Assembly (NCBI GenBank): GCA_026418955.1
Contig: JAOAAI010000253.1
Coordinates: 1 to 6,747, forward strand
Direction of reading: 5' to 3'
Source: Candidatus Goldiibacteriota bacterium
GTDB lineage: Bacteria; Oederibacteriota; PGYV01; DSYL01
DNA length: 6,747 nt
Shown: piece after piece, positions 1 to 5,741 of the stretch
Numbering within the stretch: the stretch's first letter is position 1
Layout of the letters: each line of letters starts with the position of its first letter
Notes under the pieces: model-generated
Databases searched by the model: none
Seen by the model: the letters and a program-made list of their open reading frames with translations, nothing else
What the model was told of the DNA's origin: nothing
Translations under genes and position numbers: made by a program

Positions 1-2
1 TC

Positions 3-149
3 TCCTCTAAACTTAACTTCTTAAATAAAGCTAAAACTTTTCATTTGTTCTTTAATTTTGCAAGAAAAAATTCTTACAAAGGTTTTAAATCCCCTTCTGA
101 TATATTATCTGAATACAACTTATCTTCCAATATCGCTTTTAGTCCCTGA
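3..149 (+). CDS. C-terminal end of a probable integrase/transposase (partial)
   Basis: This is an open frame entering from the left edge and ending at TGA 147-149, giving 48 residues. In DNA this A+T-rich, 48 codons without a stop is itself unusual. Residues 13-22 (FHLFFNFARK) and 29-35 (KSPSDIL) resemble the end of rve/DDE-type integrase cores, where a YNFxRPH-like segment is followed by KTPxEIL. That resemblance is from memory of the family, not from a search. The catalytic D, D and E residues would lie off the window, so activity cannot be judged, and the RPH signature is altered here to RKN. If correct, an insertion sequence or its remnant ends close to position 150. No terminal inverted repeat was recognised. 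It is the only protein-coding frame called on the plus strand. Alternatively it could be a chance open frame. Confidence 0.5.
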   Translation, partial: SSKLNFLNKAKTFHLFFNFARKNSYKGFKSPSDILSEYNLSSNIAFSP

Positions 150-157
150 TCTTCCCG

Positions 158-223
158 AAAAAAATTTAATAAAAATAAAAAAAATTATTATATAATTTAT
201 TTGATTTTTTTAATTTATTAATA
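158..223. other. A/T block, candidate DNA unwinding element
   Basis: These 66 bases carry a single G (203) and no C. They are flanked on the left by CCCG (154-157) and on the right by the first degenerate DnaA box. Such a block would melt easily and sits directly beside the DnaA boxes, as an unwinding element does. Composition alone is weak evidence in so A+T-rich a genome. Confidence 0.4.
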
Positions 224-233
224 GTGTGAATTA

Positions 234-242
234 TGTGGATAA
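234..242 (-). promoter_or_regulatory. DnaA box (TTATCCACA)
   Basis: The plus strand reads TGTGGATAA, an exact reverse complement of the strong DnaA box TTATCCACA. The adjacent 225-233, read on minus, is TAATTCACA, one mismatch from TTATNCACA and in the same orientation, so two boxes may sit head to tail here. Confidence 0.6.
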
Positions 243-281
243 CTATTTTTTTAATGAATTTATTTTAATAATTTTTTTAAA

Positions 282-290
282 TTATCCACA
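282..290 (+). promoter_or_regulatory. DnaA box (TTATCCACA)
   Basis: Exact match to the strong DnaA box on the plus strand, facing the box at 234-242 across 39 bp of almost pure A/T. A degenerate box, AAATTCACA (two mismatches), follows at 293-301. Confidence 0.6.
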
Positions 291-356
291 TAAAATTCAC
301 AAAAACCACCTTCAAAAAATCTTTTATTTTCAATGTTTTTTTAGTTTAAATGTTTT

Positions 357-365
357 TTATACACA
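357..365 (+). promoter_or_regulatory. DnaA box (TTATACACA)
   Basis: Exact match to TTATNCACA in the TTATACACA form. It lies 66 bp to the right of the previous box and in the same orientation. Confidence 0.5.
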
Positions 366-406
366 TATATAAAATATAGAATTGTTCTTAATCTAGTACA
401 AACTAC

Positions 407-973
407 TTATAAACTATATTTATTAATATCTTTTTCACCGAATATATCTGCCTCAAAAATATATATTTCAGTTTCTTTATCAAGATAAGCGTCTTTTGGA
501 AGACCTGCTTTACCTGCACAGAGATGTTCTAAAAATGTCTTTTTATCCCATCCAGTTTCTGTTGCAACTTGTGGTAAAAAAACACCGCTTCTAAAACCTT
601 TTTTTACAATAACTCCATGTTTTCCAAGTATTATTTCATCTATTGATTTTATTTTTTTAGGCGGAGTTAACACAGATATCTCAATATCTATATCATTTAA
701 TTCATCGGGTGTAACAGGTGGAAAACGCGGATCACTTGTTGCTGATTCTATGGCCATTTGTATAATTGTCTTATACAGTTCTTGTGTTACCTCTATTAGG
801 CCTATACAGCCACGTAATTCACCTTTATTATGTATTGTTACAAATGCTCCACGTTTTTCATTTAAGACCGGATCTTTGTTTTCAAATTTTAAAATTATTC
901 CTTGTGTTATATACTTTTCTATTGTATCCCTTGCAAGTTTTAATAATGTCTTTTTCTGTTCATTATTTAACAT
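407..973 (-). CDS. AMMECR1-domain protein (AmmeMemoRadiSam protein A type)
   Basis: This 188-residue protein is one AMMECR1 domain from end to end. Visible signatures are the LRGCIG motif (53-58) that defines the family, a TSDPRFPPVTPDEL block (79-92) and a FLPQVATETGWD block (132-143) followed by a conserved cysteine at 152 in LCAGKAGLP. The family is found in all three domains of life. In many prokaryotes it is linked with a Memo-like protein and a radical SAM protein; neither partner is in this window. The biochemical role is unknown, though LRGCIG is widely assumed to be the active or binding site. I chose ATG at 973 because GGAG (minus strand, 980-983) lies 6 nt upstream. The frame is open to 1015, but those 14 extra codons contain this ribosome site and overlap the divergent tRNA promoter. 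Soluble, no signal peptide. The gene stands alone, separated from its neighbour by an oppositely oriented tRNA. Confidence 0.93.
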   Translation of the reverse strand: MLNNEQKKTLLKLARDTIEKYITQGIILKFENKDPVLNEKRGAFVTIHNKGELRGCIGLIEVTQELYKTIIQMAIESATSDPRFPPVTPDELNDIDIEISVLTPPKKIKSIDEIILGKHGVIVKKGFRSGVFLPQVATETGWDKKTFLEHLCAGKAGLPKDAYLDKETEIYIFEADIFGEKDINKYSL

Positions 974-1008
974 ATTTTTCTCCTTTTTAACAAAAAAACT
1001 AATTTTAC

Positions 1009-1036
1009 TTGACAATCTATAAGAAAAAAATATAAT
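1009..1036 (+). promoter_or_regulatory. Sigma-70-type promoter of the tRNA gene
   Basis: TTGACA at 1009-1014 and TATAAT at 1031-1036, separated by 16 bp, are both perfect consensus hexamers. Transcription would start near 1043-1044, leaving about six nucleotides before the mature tRNA 5' end at 1050 for RNase P to remove. It fires away from the AMMECR1 gene, whose leader occupies the same interval on the other strand. Confidence 0.8.
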
Positions 1037-1049
1037 AATATTTGCTATT

Positions 1050-1126
1050 GGGCCCTTAGCTCAGTTGGTCAGAGCAGTAGACTCATAATCTATTGGCCGT
1101 AGGTTCAAGTCCTACAGGGCCCACCA
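1050..1126 (+). tRNA. tRNA with anticodon CAT, probably tRNA-Ile2 (lysidine-modified)
   Basis: A complete 77-nt cloverleaf. The acceptor stem is GGGCCCT (1050-1056) with AGGGCCC (1116-1122). The D arm is GCTC/GAGC (1059-1062, 1072-1075). The anticodon stem is GTAGA/TCTAT around loop CTCATAA (1082-1088, anticodon 1084-1086). The T arm is GTAGG-TTCAAGT-CCTAC (1099-1115). A discriminator A and an encoded CCA end at 1126. CAT can mean initiator Met, elongator Met or Ile2. The first pair G1:C72 and the lack of three G:C pairs at the base of the anticodon stem exclude the initiator. C:G pairs at acceptor positions 4 to 6 match E. coli tRNA-Ile2 (known TilS determinants at 4:69 and 5:68) rather than elongator Met, and the GGGCCCTTAGCTCAG start is very close to known ileX genes. 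So I favour Ile2, which reads ATA after TilS converts C34 to lysidine. Elongator tRNA-Met is the alternative. Confidence 0.97.
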
Positions 1127-1159
1127 ATTTCAATTTCCTATTTTCAATTTAATGTATTT

Positions 1160-1786
1160 TTATTCTTCTTCCTTTAAAATTTCAACTTTTACTTTGCATT
1201 CCTTTTTAAATGTTTCTGCATCTTTTAAAGACCCAGTGACTACACCATAGTGCATAGGGATAGCAATATCTGGCTTTATTATTTCCGCTGCTTTTGCAGC
1301 TTCTATTGCATTCATTGTATATGTTCCACCCACAGGTAATAACGCGATGTTTATATTCTTTAAATTGCCCATCTCATCAATTAAATCAGTATCTCCAGCA
1401 TGGTAAATTCTATTTCCTTTTACTTCAATTACATACCCAACTTTATTGTCTGATTTTCTATGAAAATTTTTATTGGTATTATATGCTGGAATAACTTCTA
1501 TTTTTATATTTTCAAGATTAAAAACATCACCTTGTTTTACTTTTTTTATATTGTATTCTGATAATTCATCGGTAATATTATAAGGTAAAATAATATTTGT
1601 CTTCTCATCTGCTATTAATTTAATATCTGGGATAGAATAATGATCATAATGTTCATGAGTAACAAAAACAAAATTTGCTTTTTTTGGATTTTTTATTTTC
1701 CACGGATCAATGTAAATTACAGTATTATCAATCTCAATCCTGAAACATGCGTGATGTATAAAATGAATTGATTTAAGTATATCCAT
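1160..1786 (-). CDS. Metallo-beta-lactamase-fold metal-dependent hydrolase (UlaG/UPF0173-like)
   Basis: This 208-residue cytoplasmic protein has the metallo-beta-lactamase fold. The HxHxDH metal motif is HEHYDH at 44-49, preceded by the usual strand and T43. An HAGDTD motif at 129-134 supplies D132, and MHYG (178-181) supplies H179. The N-terminal HHACFRIE (11-18) and an IDPW strand (26-29) are typical of the UPF0173/UlaG-like branch (Lactamase_B_3 type), whose characterised members include L-ascorbate-6-phosphate lactonase. The motifs suggest an active two-metal hydrolase; the substrate is unknown. Length is near the short end for the family, but no motif is missing. The ATG at 1786 has GGAG (minus strand, 1795-1798) 8 nt upstream. 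It begins 27 nt after the AsmA-family stop on the same strand and is probably the second gene of that transcript. Downstream it converges on the tRNA, and no hairpin terminator is visible in the 33 nt between them. Confidence 0.92.
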   Translation of the reverse strand: MDILKSIHFIHHACFRIEIDNTVIYIDPWKIKNPKKANFVFVTHEHYDHYSIPDIKLIADEKTNIILPYNITDELSEYNIKKVKQGDVFNLENIKIEVIPAYNTNKNFHRKSDNKVGYVIEVKGNRIYHAGDTDLIDEMGNLKNINIALLPVGGTYTMNAIEAAKAAEIIKPDIAIPMHYGVVTGSLKDAETFKKECKVKVEILKEEE

Positions 1787-1813
1787 AAGTCACACTCCTT
1801 TCATAAAAATAAT

Positions 1814-3994
1814 TTATTTGCCAAATAAATTTTTTATTATCTCTTTCCCCTTTTCTTCTAGATATCTTTTTCCTTCTTCTTCTATTTTTTTAGTTAGATT
1901 TCTTTTAATATTTTCAAACATCCTTGGCTGGGAAAAATCATATTTCTTATTAACAATGGTATTATAAATTCTCACATCAAATGGTAGCCAGCCATCTTTA
2001 TTATATGCATAAGAAATATCTTTTATACTTAAATTTCTTGCAAAATACTCATCTAGTATTTTTGCCTGATTTGGGCTTATTTCACTTTCAATTTTAAAAT
2101 CAATTTCCTTATCAACTGTAATATATCCAGATCCCTTTATCCTTATATCCCCCTTTTCCCCATTTGGTCCATTAAAGACTTTAAAATTTTTTATATTTAT
2201 CTTCCCGTTGCTCATTTTAAAATCTGCATACATTATTGTATATGGAATATCCTGTTCTAAAAATTTTATACCTAATTTATTTGATAAATCTTTACCTATA
2301 TCAGTCGTTGCAATTTTACCATCTTTTGCCATGAAATAACCATCACCTGTTATAGTATTTGCAATATCTTTAAATGTATTGCCGTAAAATTTAGATTCCA
2401 TAGAAAATTTCCCGTAAACTTTATTTTTTATATCATCCAATAAAGTTTTTTTATTTTGGTCTTTTTTTGGTAAAACGCTTATTGAATCATCTATTAGCTT
2501 ATTTACTTCAACTGATGAAATATTTGCGGTTATACTGTATGTTTCTTTATTAATATCTGCTACAAAATCACAGTTTATTTTTCCCTGATATGCATTTATT
2601 GCTGTTTCTGCATATAATTTACCATCAACAAATCTAATATTTGATATTGTTTTTCCTATGGTGACTTCTTTATAAAATATTGAATCTGCCCGCAGGGTTA
2701 TATAAACACCTGGCATTTTCTCTGTTTCTATTTTTTTCTTTTTTGAAGTTGCTGACTTTTTTGTATCTTTTAAATTTTTATTTGTTATGTTTTTTTTCTC
2801 TTTTTTTGGAAAAAGCGCAAGTAAATATTCAATGGCAAATTTAGGCGAATAAATATCAATATTATATACACTTTCACTTAGATTGTTTATTGAAGTTCCA
2901 TCTGTTGTTATTTTCACTTCATTTCCCGCAAGTAAAAAATGAAAAGTCCCCTTATAATCATATTTACTTGTCACTGTTAATTTTGATTTTAAATTTTCAA
3001 TTATTTTTTTATTTTGGTAACTCAAAAAACCATTTTCAATTTTTAAAATATTATTAAAAGAAAATATACCATTTATTAAACTAAAATTTAAATCGTTATT
3101 GATATCCATAGAAATATTAAATTCCTGTATTTTTTGACTTAAATCAGGTGGAAGTAATTCAATTATTTTTTTTATATTTGTTGTTGAATTCACTGTGCCA
3201 CTTATATCTTTGAAATTAATTATATCAATCTTACCTATTGTGTTAATTCCACCACAAATAAATGGATTTATTTCTAACTTTAATTTTTTACTTTTTATAT
3301 CCGCTGTTAACAATGATTTTAATGAAACGGGTATATTATATTTATCATATTGAACATTACAATCCAATTTTATTGATACAGGCTTTACTGTGGATAAAAT
3401 GATATCTTCCATATCAAAATTAAATTTTTCCACCTTTAAAGAAAATACTTTCGTCTTGGAATAATCAGCATATATAAATTTGCCATTTTTTATTGATACG
3501 CTGGTTATTATGATATTTTTTATTGGACTCTCTTTTATTTTTTTCTGTCTTTGTGGTTTATCAGATGTTTTTGACACATATTTTTTTTCTGATGAAAATT
3601 TTTCCACAATATCACTAAAATTATATTTACCGTCTTTTTCTTTAATTATTTCAACATAAGGTGAAATCATTTCAAATTTATATATTACAAGTTCTCTACT
3701 AAACAATGCTAAAAGATTGTATTTTAATATGATACTTTCATCTTTAATAAAATCTCTATTGCCATATCTTTTTGGTTCTTTTATAGAAAAACCATTTAAT
3801 TCTATTCCTTTTAAAATATTGAATTTAATATCTTTTATTACAACTTCTCTGCCTATTTTTTCACTTAATTCTTGAACTAAAAAATCTTTTACTTTTTCAA
3901 ATGGAAACCATAAAGGAATAGTGGCAAGAAAAATGAAAATAAGAGCAAATAATGATATTATTGTTATTAATATTATTTTTAATATATTTTTCAT
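1814..3994 (-). CDS. AsmA-family envelope protein
   Basis: This is a 726-residue protein with one N-terminal membrane anchor (about 5-27, cytoplasmic side MKN), then an amphipathic stretch (34-48, EKVKDFLVQELSEKIG) and a long beta-rich body. That is the architecture of AsmA/TamB-like proteins, which are thought to form lipid-carrying bridges across the periplasm of diderms. The AsmA-type C-terminal region is about 540-690 (ITGDGYFMAKDGKI at 548-561). A charged amphipathic tail follows (698-724, rich in KK, EEE and RY). Two lysine-rich hydrophilic linkers, about 134-157 and 396-427, divide the body; after each, a strand run restarts with I-T-x-x-S or I-T-L-R-A-D-S-type sequence, suggesting repeated groove modules. 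Sequence similarity within the family is low, so the call rests on layout and these motifs. The ATG at 3994 has TTAGGAG 5 nt upstream. It is first in a unit with the hydrolase gene. Its role is probably envelope lipid homeostasis, by inference. Confidence 0.8.
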   Translation of the reverse strand: MKNILKIILITIISLFALIFIFLATIPLWFPFEKVKDFLVQELSEKIGREVVIKDIKFNILKGIELNGFSIKEPKRYGNRDFIKDESIILKYNLLALFSRELVIYKFEMISPYVEIIKEKDGKYNFSDIVEKFSSEKKYVSKTSDKPQRQKKIKESPIKNIIITSVSIKNGKFIYADYSKTKVFSLKVEKFNFDMEDIILSTVKPVSIKLDCNVQYDKYNIPVSLKSLLTADIKSKKLKLEINPFICGGINTIGKIDIINFKDISGTVNSTTNIKKIIELLPPDLSQKIQEFNISMDINNDLNFSLINGIFSFNNILKIENGFLSYQNKKIIENLKSKLTVTSKYDYKGTFHFLLAGNEVKITTDGTSINNLSESVYNIDIYSPKFAIEYLLALFPKKEKKNITNKNLKDTKKSATSKKKKIETEKMPGVYITLRADSIFYKEVTIGKTISNIRFVDGKLYAETAINAYQGKINCDFVADINKETYSITANISSVEVNKLIDDSISVLPKKDQNKKTLLDDIKNKVYGKFSMESKFYGNTFKDIANTITGDGYFMAKDGKIATTDIGKDLSNKLGIKFLEQDIPYTIMYADFKMSNGKINIKNFKVFNGPNGEKGDIRIKGSGYITVDKEIDFKIESEISPNQAKILDEYFARNLSIKDISYAYNKDGWLPFDVRIYNTIVNKKYDFSQPRMFENIKRNLTKKIEEEGKRYLEEKGKEIIKNLFGK

Positions 3995-4027
3995 AAAAAC
4001 TCCTAAATATTTTATTTATTATTAAAT

Positions 4028-4036
4028 ATTATAACA
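4028..4036 (-). promoter_or_regulatory. Extended -10 promoter for the AsmA-family gene
   Basis: On the minus strand this reads TGTTATAAT, an exact TATAAT with the TGN extension. No good -35 is present 16-18 bp upstream, as expected for an extended -10 promoter. The predicted start near 4021 leaves a leader of about 27 nt carrying the AGGAG site at 4000-4004. Confidence 0.5.
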
Positions 4037-4037
4037 A

Positions 4038-4052
4038 AATATAGCCTATATT
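4038..4052. promoter_or_regulatory. 15-bp palindrome abutting the -10 element (possible operator)
   Basis: AATATAG-C-CTATATT is a perfect 7-bp inverted repeat with one central base. It begins one base upstream of the extended -10. With a one-base spacer it is a poor RNA hairpin, so a dimeric protein site is more plausible than a terminator. Being nearly all A/T, it could be chance. Confidence 0.3.
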
Positions 4053-4082
4053 GGTTGTTTTTTTTTATGCTTTTGCTATTTT

Positions 4083-4107
4083 AGAAAACTATTTCCGAAA
4101 TGTTTCT
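4083..4107. repeat. Imperfect inverted repeat between the permease and AsmA genes
   Basis: AGAAAACTATTTC (4083-4095) faces GAAATGTTTCT (4097-4107); they pair with two single-base bulges. It lies just past the 3' end of the AEC gene, where a terminator would be expected. No T run follows on the minus strand, so it is not a canonical intrinsic terminator. Confidence 0.25.
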
Positions 4108-4161
4108 CTTTCTTCCCCTTATCTAGCCCCTATGCTATATATCTCCTTTTTAAATATATTT

Positions 4162-5073
4162 TTAATTTACAAGAAATACAACCCAACCAGATATGGTAAA
4201 AAGAGAAAAAATGGTTGTAACTGTGATTATTGCTGCACAAAGTTCTGTATCACCATTAAATTGTTTTATCAAAACATAATTTGAAAGCGCAGTTGGAAAA
4301 GTAACTGTTAACACAGCTATATTAAAATATTCTGAATCATTTAAAATCAAAAAATATTTAAACACAAAATAAGCAATTAAAGGCATCAAAATTAATTTAA
4401 TGATAGTTACAGTGACTATGGCAATTTTATCTATTTTTATTTTTCGTATTTTTAAACCACTACCAACAGCAATAAGCATAAGTGGCGAACCCATTGCAGA
4501 TAACATGTCAATTGTGTTATTAATAAATGATGGCATTTTTAAATTAAAATATGAAAACAATAAAGACCCTATAGAAGTTATTATAAGGGGATCTTTTAAC
4601 GCAAATGAAAAAACATTCTCCTTTTTTGAAGAACTAATTATATTAAGATAAATTACTGCTATACTTATAATAAAAACAGCCAGAAATCCAGTTAATACGC
4701 TAATTATTCCAAGCCCATGATTACCATATAAATTAAAAATTATTGGGAAACCTATATATGCAATATTTGACCTAAAAGCACATGTTGTCATACATCCTTG
4801 TTTAAATTTATTGAAAAATCCTGAAATAAATAAAGATAATATAAAAGTTATAATAGCAGTAATATAAAGCCCTACAACAGCACTTAAATTAAAAACTTCT
4901 TTAAACGGCATTTTTATAATACTTGAAAATATCATGCAGGGTAATATTAAATAATAAGCAGTATCGTTTATGAAATTATCCGTTGTTTCCGTGATGAAAC
5001 CTTTTCTTTTAAAAAAATAACCTAGTGCAATTATTATAAATGCAGGTAAAACGCTGTTAATTGTGGTAATCAT
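4162..5073 (-). CDS. AEC-family transporter (auxin efflux carrier/malate permease type)
   Basis: This 303-residue integral membrane protein is the usual length for the AEC family. Ten hydrophobic segments can be read at roughly 5-21, 37-53, 62-85, 97-116, 122-144, 163-178, 188-207, 216-241, 250-270 and 278-302. Family-like sequence includes LPAFIIIALGYFFKRKGF (9-26) at the N-terminus, AYYLILPCMIF (39-49), the CAFRSNIAYIGFP block (98-110) and FPTALSNYVLIKQFNGD (259-275) near the end. AEC members are secondary carriers for organic anions such as malate or malonate, and for auxin in plants; the substrate cannot be assigned from sequence. The ATG at 5073 overlaps the stop of the HAD gene as ATGA (4 nt), and only a weak GTGA precedes it, so translation is probably coupled to that gene. 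It is the last gene of the PHP-HAD-AEC unit. Confidence 0.93.
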   Translation of the reverse strand: MITTINSVLPAFIIIALGYFFKRKGFITETTDNFINDTAYYLILPCMIFSSIIKMPFKEVFNLSAVVGLYITAIITFILSLFISGFFNKFKQGCMTTCAFRSNIAYIGFPIIFNLYGNHGLGIISVLTGFLAVFIISIAVIYLNIISSSKKENVFSFALKDPLIITSIGSLLFSYFNLKMPSFINNTIDMLSAMGSPLMLIAVGSGLKIRKIKIDKIAIVTVTIIKLILMPLIAYFVFKYFLILNDSEYFNIAVLTVTFPTALSNYVLIKQFNGDTELCAAIITVTTIFSLFTISGWVVFLVN

Positions 5074-5741
5074 GATTCTATCACTTTAAGAAGGTCTAAA
5101 ATTTTTGTTTTAATATACGTTGGTTTAAACTTTTTTATCTTATTTTTATCGCCATAACCATAACTTAAATAAAAAAAATCTACTCCTGCACGATGAGCAC
5201 ATTCTGCATCATATTGACTATCTCCAACAAGTAAAATCTCTTTCTTTTTTAATTTGTATTTTTTTGCAAGAAAATTTACAGGGTATGGTGCTGGTTTATC
5301 TTCTTTCAAATCACCTCTTCCAATTATTTTATCAAAGAATTTATTAATACCAACATATTGACATGACTTTTTTATAAAATAATAAAGTTTGTTAGATAAA
5401 ATAACCATTTTTTTATTTTTCTTTTTTAAAATTTTTAATGTTTTCAAAACCCCAGGAAAAGTTTTAATTTTATATTTAAAATATTTTTTATATAATTGCA
5501 CATAATCTCTTTTGATATTTTCAAACCCAATTTTTTCTATTACATCTTTAAAAATATCCTCCAAAAATTTACCGAGTCCAGCACCAACTGCATTTTTCAC
5601 TCCTTTAACGGTTATTGGCTTCATGTTATATTTTTTTGCCATTATATTGGCTGTCTTATGAATACTTGGAATAGAATCAACCAAAGTTCCATCAAAATCA
5701 AATATGATAAGTTTATAATCTTTTTTAATTTTTTTCTTCAT
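5070..5741 (-). CDS. HAD-superfamily phosphatase (phosphoglycolate phosphatase-like)
   Basis: A 223-residue HAD hydrolase of subfamily IA type with all four motifs. Motif I is DFDGTLVDS (15-23; D15 nucleophile, D17 acid/base). Motif II is S116 in VILSNK. Motif III is K149 in EDKPAP. Motif IV is GDSQYD (173-178; D174 and D178 for Mg). The helical cap lies between about 25 and 95. Overall it looks like Gph/pyrophosphatase PpaX-type enzymes acting on small phosphorylated metabolites; the specificity is unknown. The ATG at 5741 lies 17 nt inside the 3' end of the PHP gene and has no clear Shine-Dalgarno, so it probably depends on ribosomes finishing the upstream gene. No alternative start fits, because the next Met (34) is beyond motif I. 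It is very lysine-rich, like the A/T-rich background. Confidence 0.92.
   Translation of the reverse strand: MKKKIKKDYKLIIFDFDGTLVDSIPSIHKTANIMAKKYNMKPITVKGVKNAVGAGLGKFLEDIFKDVIEKIGFENIKRDYVQLYKKYFKYKIKTFPGVLKTLKILKKKNKKMVILSNKLYYFIKKSCQYVGINKFFDKIIGRGDLKEDKPAPYPVNFLAKKYKLKKKEILLVGDSQYDAECAHRAGVDFFYLSYGYGDKNKIKKFKPTYIKTKILDLLKVIES

Larger units (their letters stand above)
225..301. repeat. Inverted repeat spanning the paired DnaA boxes
   Basis: The left arm 225-242 (TGTGAATTATGTGGATAA) and the right arm 282-301 (TTATCCACAT followed by AAAATTCACA) are reverse complements apart from a 2-base insertion in the right arm. The symmetry extends beyond the 9-mer DnaA boxes into the flanking TGTGAATT/AATTCACA. 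It therefore reads as a doubled box on each side rather than two isolated boxes. Confidence 0.6.
150..406. other. Gene-free interval with origin-like architecture (candidate oriC or DnaA-binding locus)
   Basis: No credible gene lies in these 257 bases. Positions 158-223 contain one G and otherwise only A/T, the composition of a DNA unwinding element. Immediately to the right are three exact matches to TTATNCACA (234-242 on minus, 282-290 and 357-365 on plus), plus degenerate boxes at 225-233 and 293-301. An A/T block next to clustered DnaA boxes in both orientations is the known bacterial oriC plan. Against this, no dnaA, dnaN, rpmH, gidA or parAB is in the window, and the protein genes to the right point toward the site, which would be head-on to a fork moving right. 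A DnaA-titration or DnaA-reactivation locus is the main alternative. Positions 366-406 hold nothing I recognise. Confidence 0.45.

Noticed and set aside
77..159. Minus-strand open stretch of about 27 codons ending in TAA, opposite the integrase-like frame.
   Set aside because: No start codon or ribosome site precedes it; upstream it runs into pure T-rich codons and a stop. The plus-strand frame is longer and has a recognisable motif pattern.
276..320. Minus-strand AAGGTGG followed by GTG, resembling a small gene start inside the DnaA-box region.
   Set aside because: The frame closes after seven codons.
750..1022. Plus-strand open frames of 74-90 codons opposite the AMMECR1 gene.
   Set aside because: They are antisense reflections of a well-conserved coding sequence and have no ribosome sites.
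1128..1150. Direct repeat TTTCAATTT at 1128-1136 and 1142-1150 after the tRNA, considered as an attachment-site core.
   Set aside because: The copies are short, A/T-rich and outside the tRNA 3' end, and no integrase gene lies next to the tRNA.
3389..3397. Another exact DnaA box (TGTGGATAA on plus).
   Set aside because: It is isolated inside the AsmA-family coding sequence with no neighbouring boxes or A/T block. It shows that single exact matches can occur by chance here.
4143..4151. AAAAAGGAG on the minus strand just past the AEC stop, resembling a ribosome site for a small gene.
   Set aside because: No ATG, GTG or TTG follows at a usable distance; stops come quickly in all frames.
4051..4284. 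Plus-strand open frame of 77 codons.
   Set aside because: It starts with TTG without a ribosome site and its second half is antisense to the AEC permease 3' end; no recognisable protein features.
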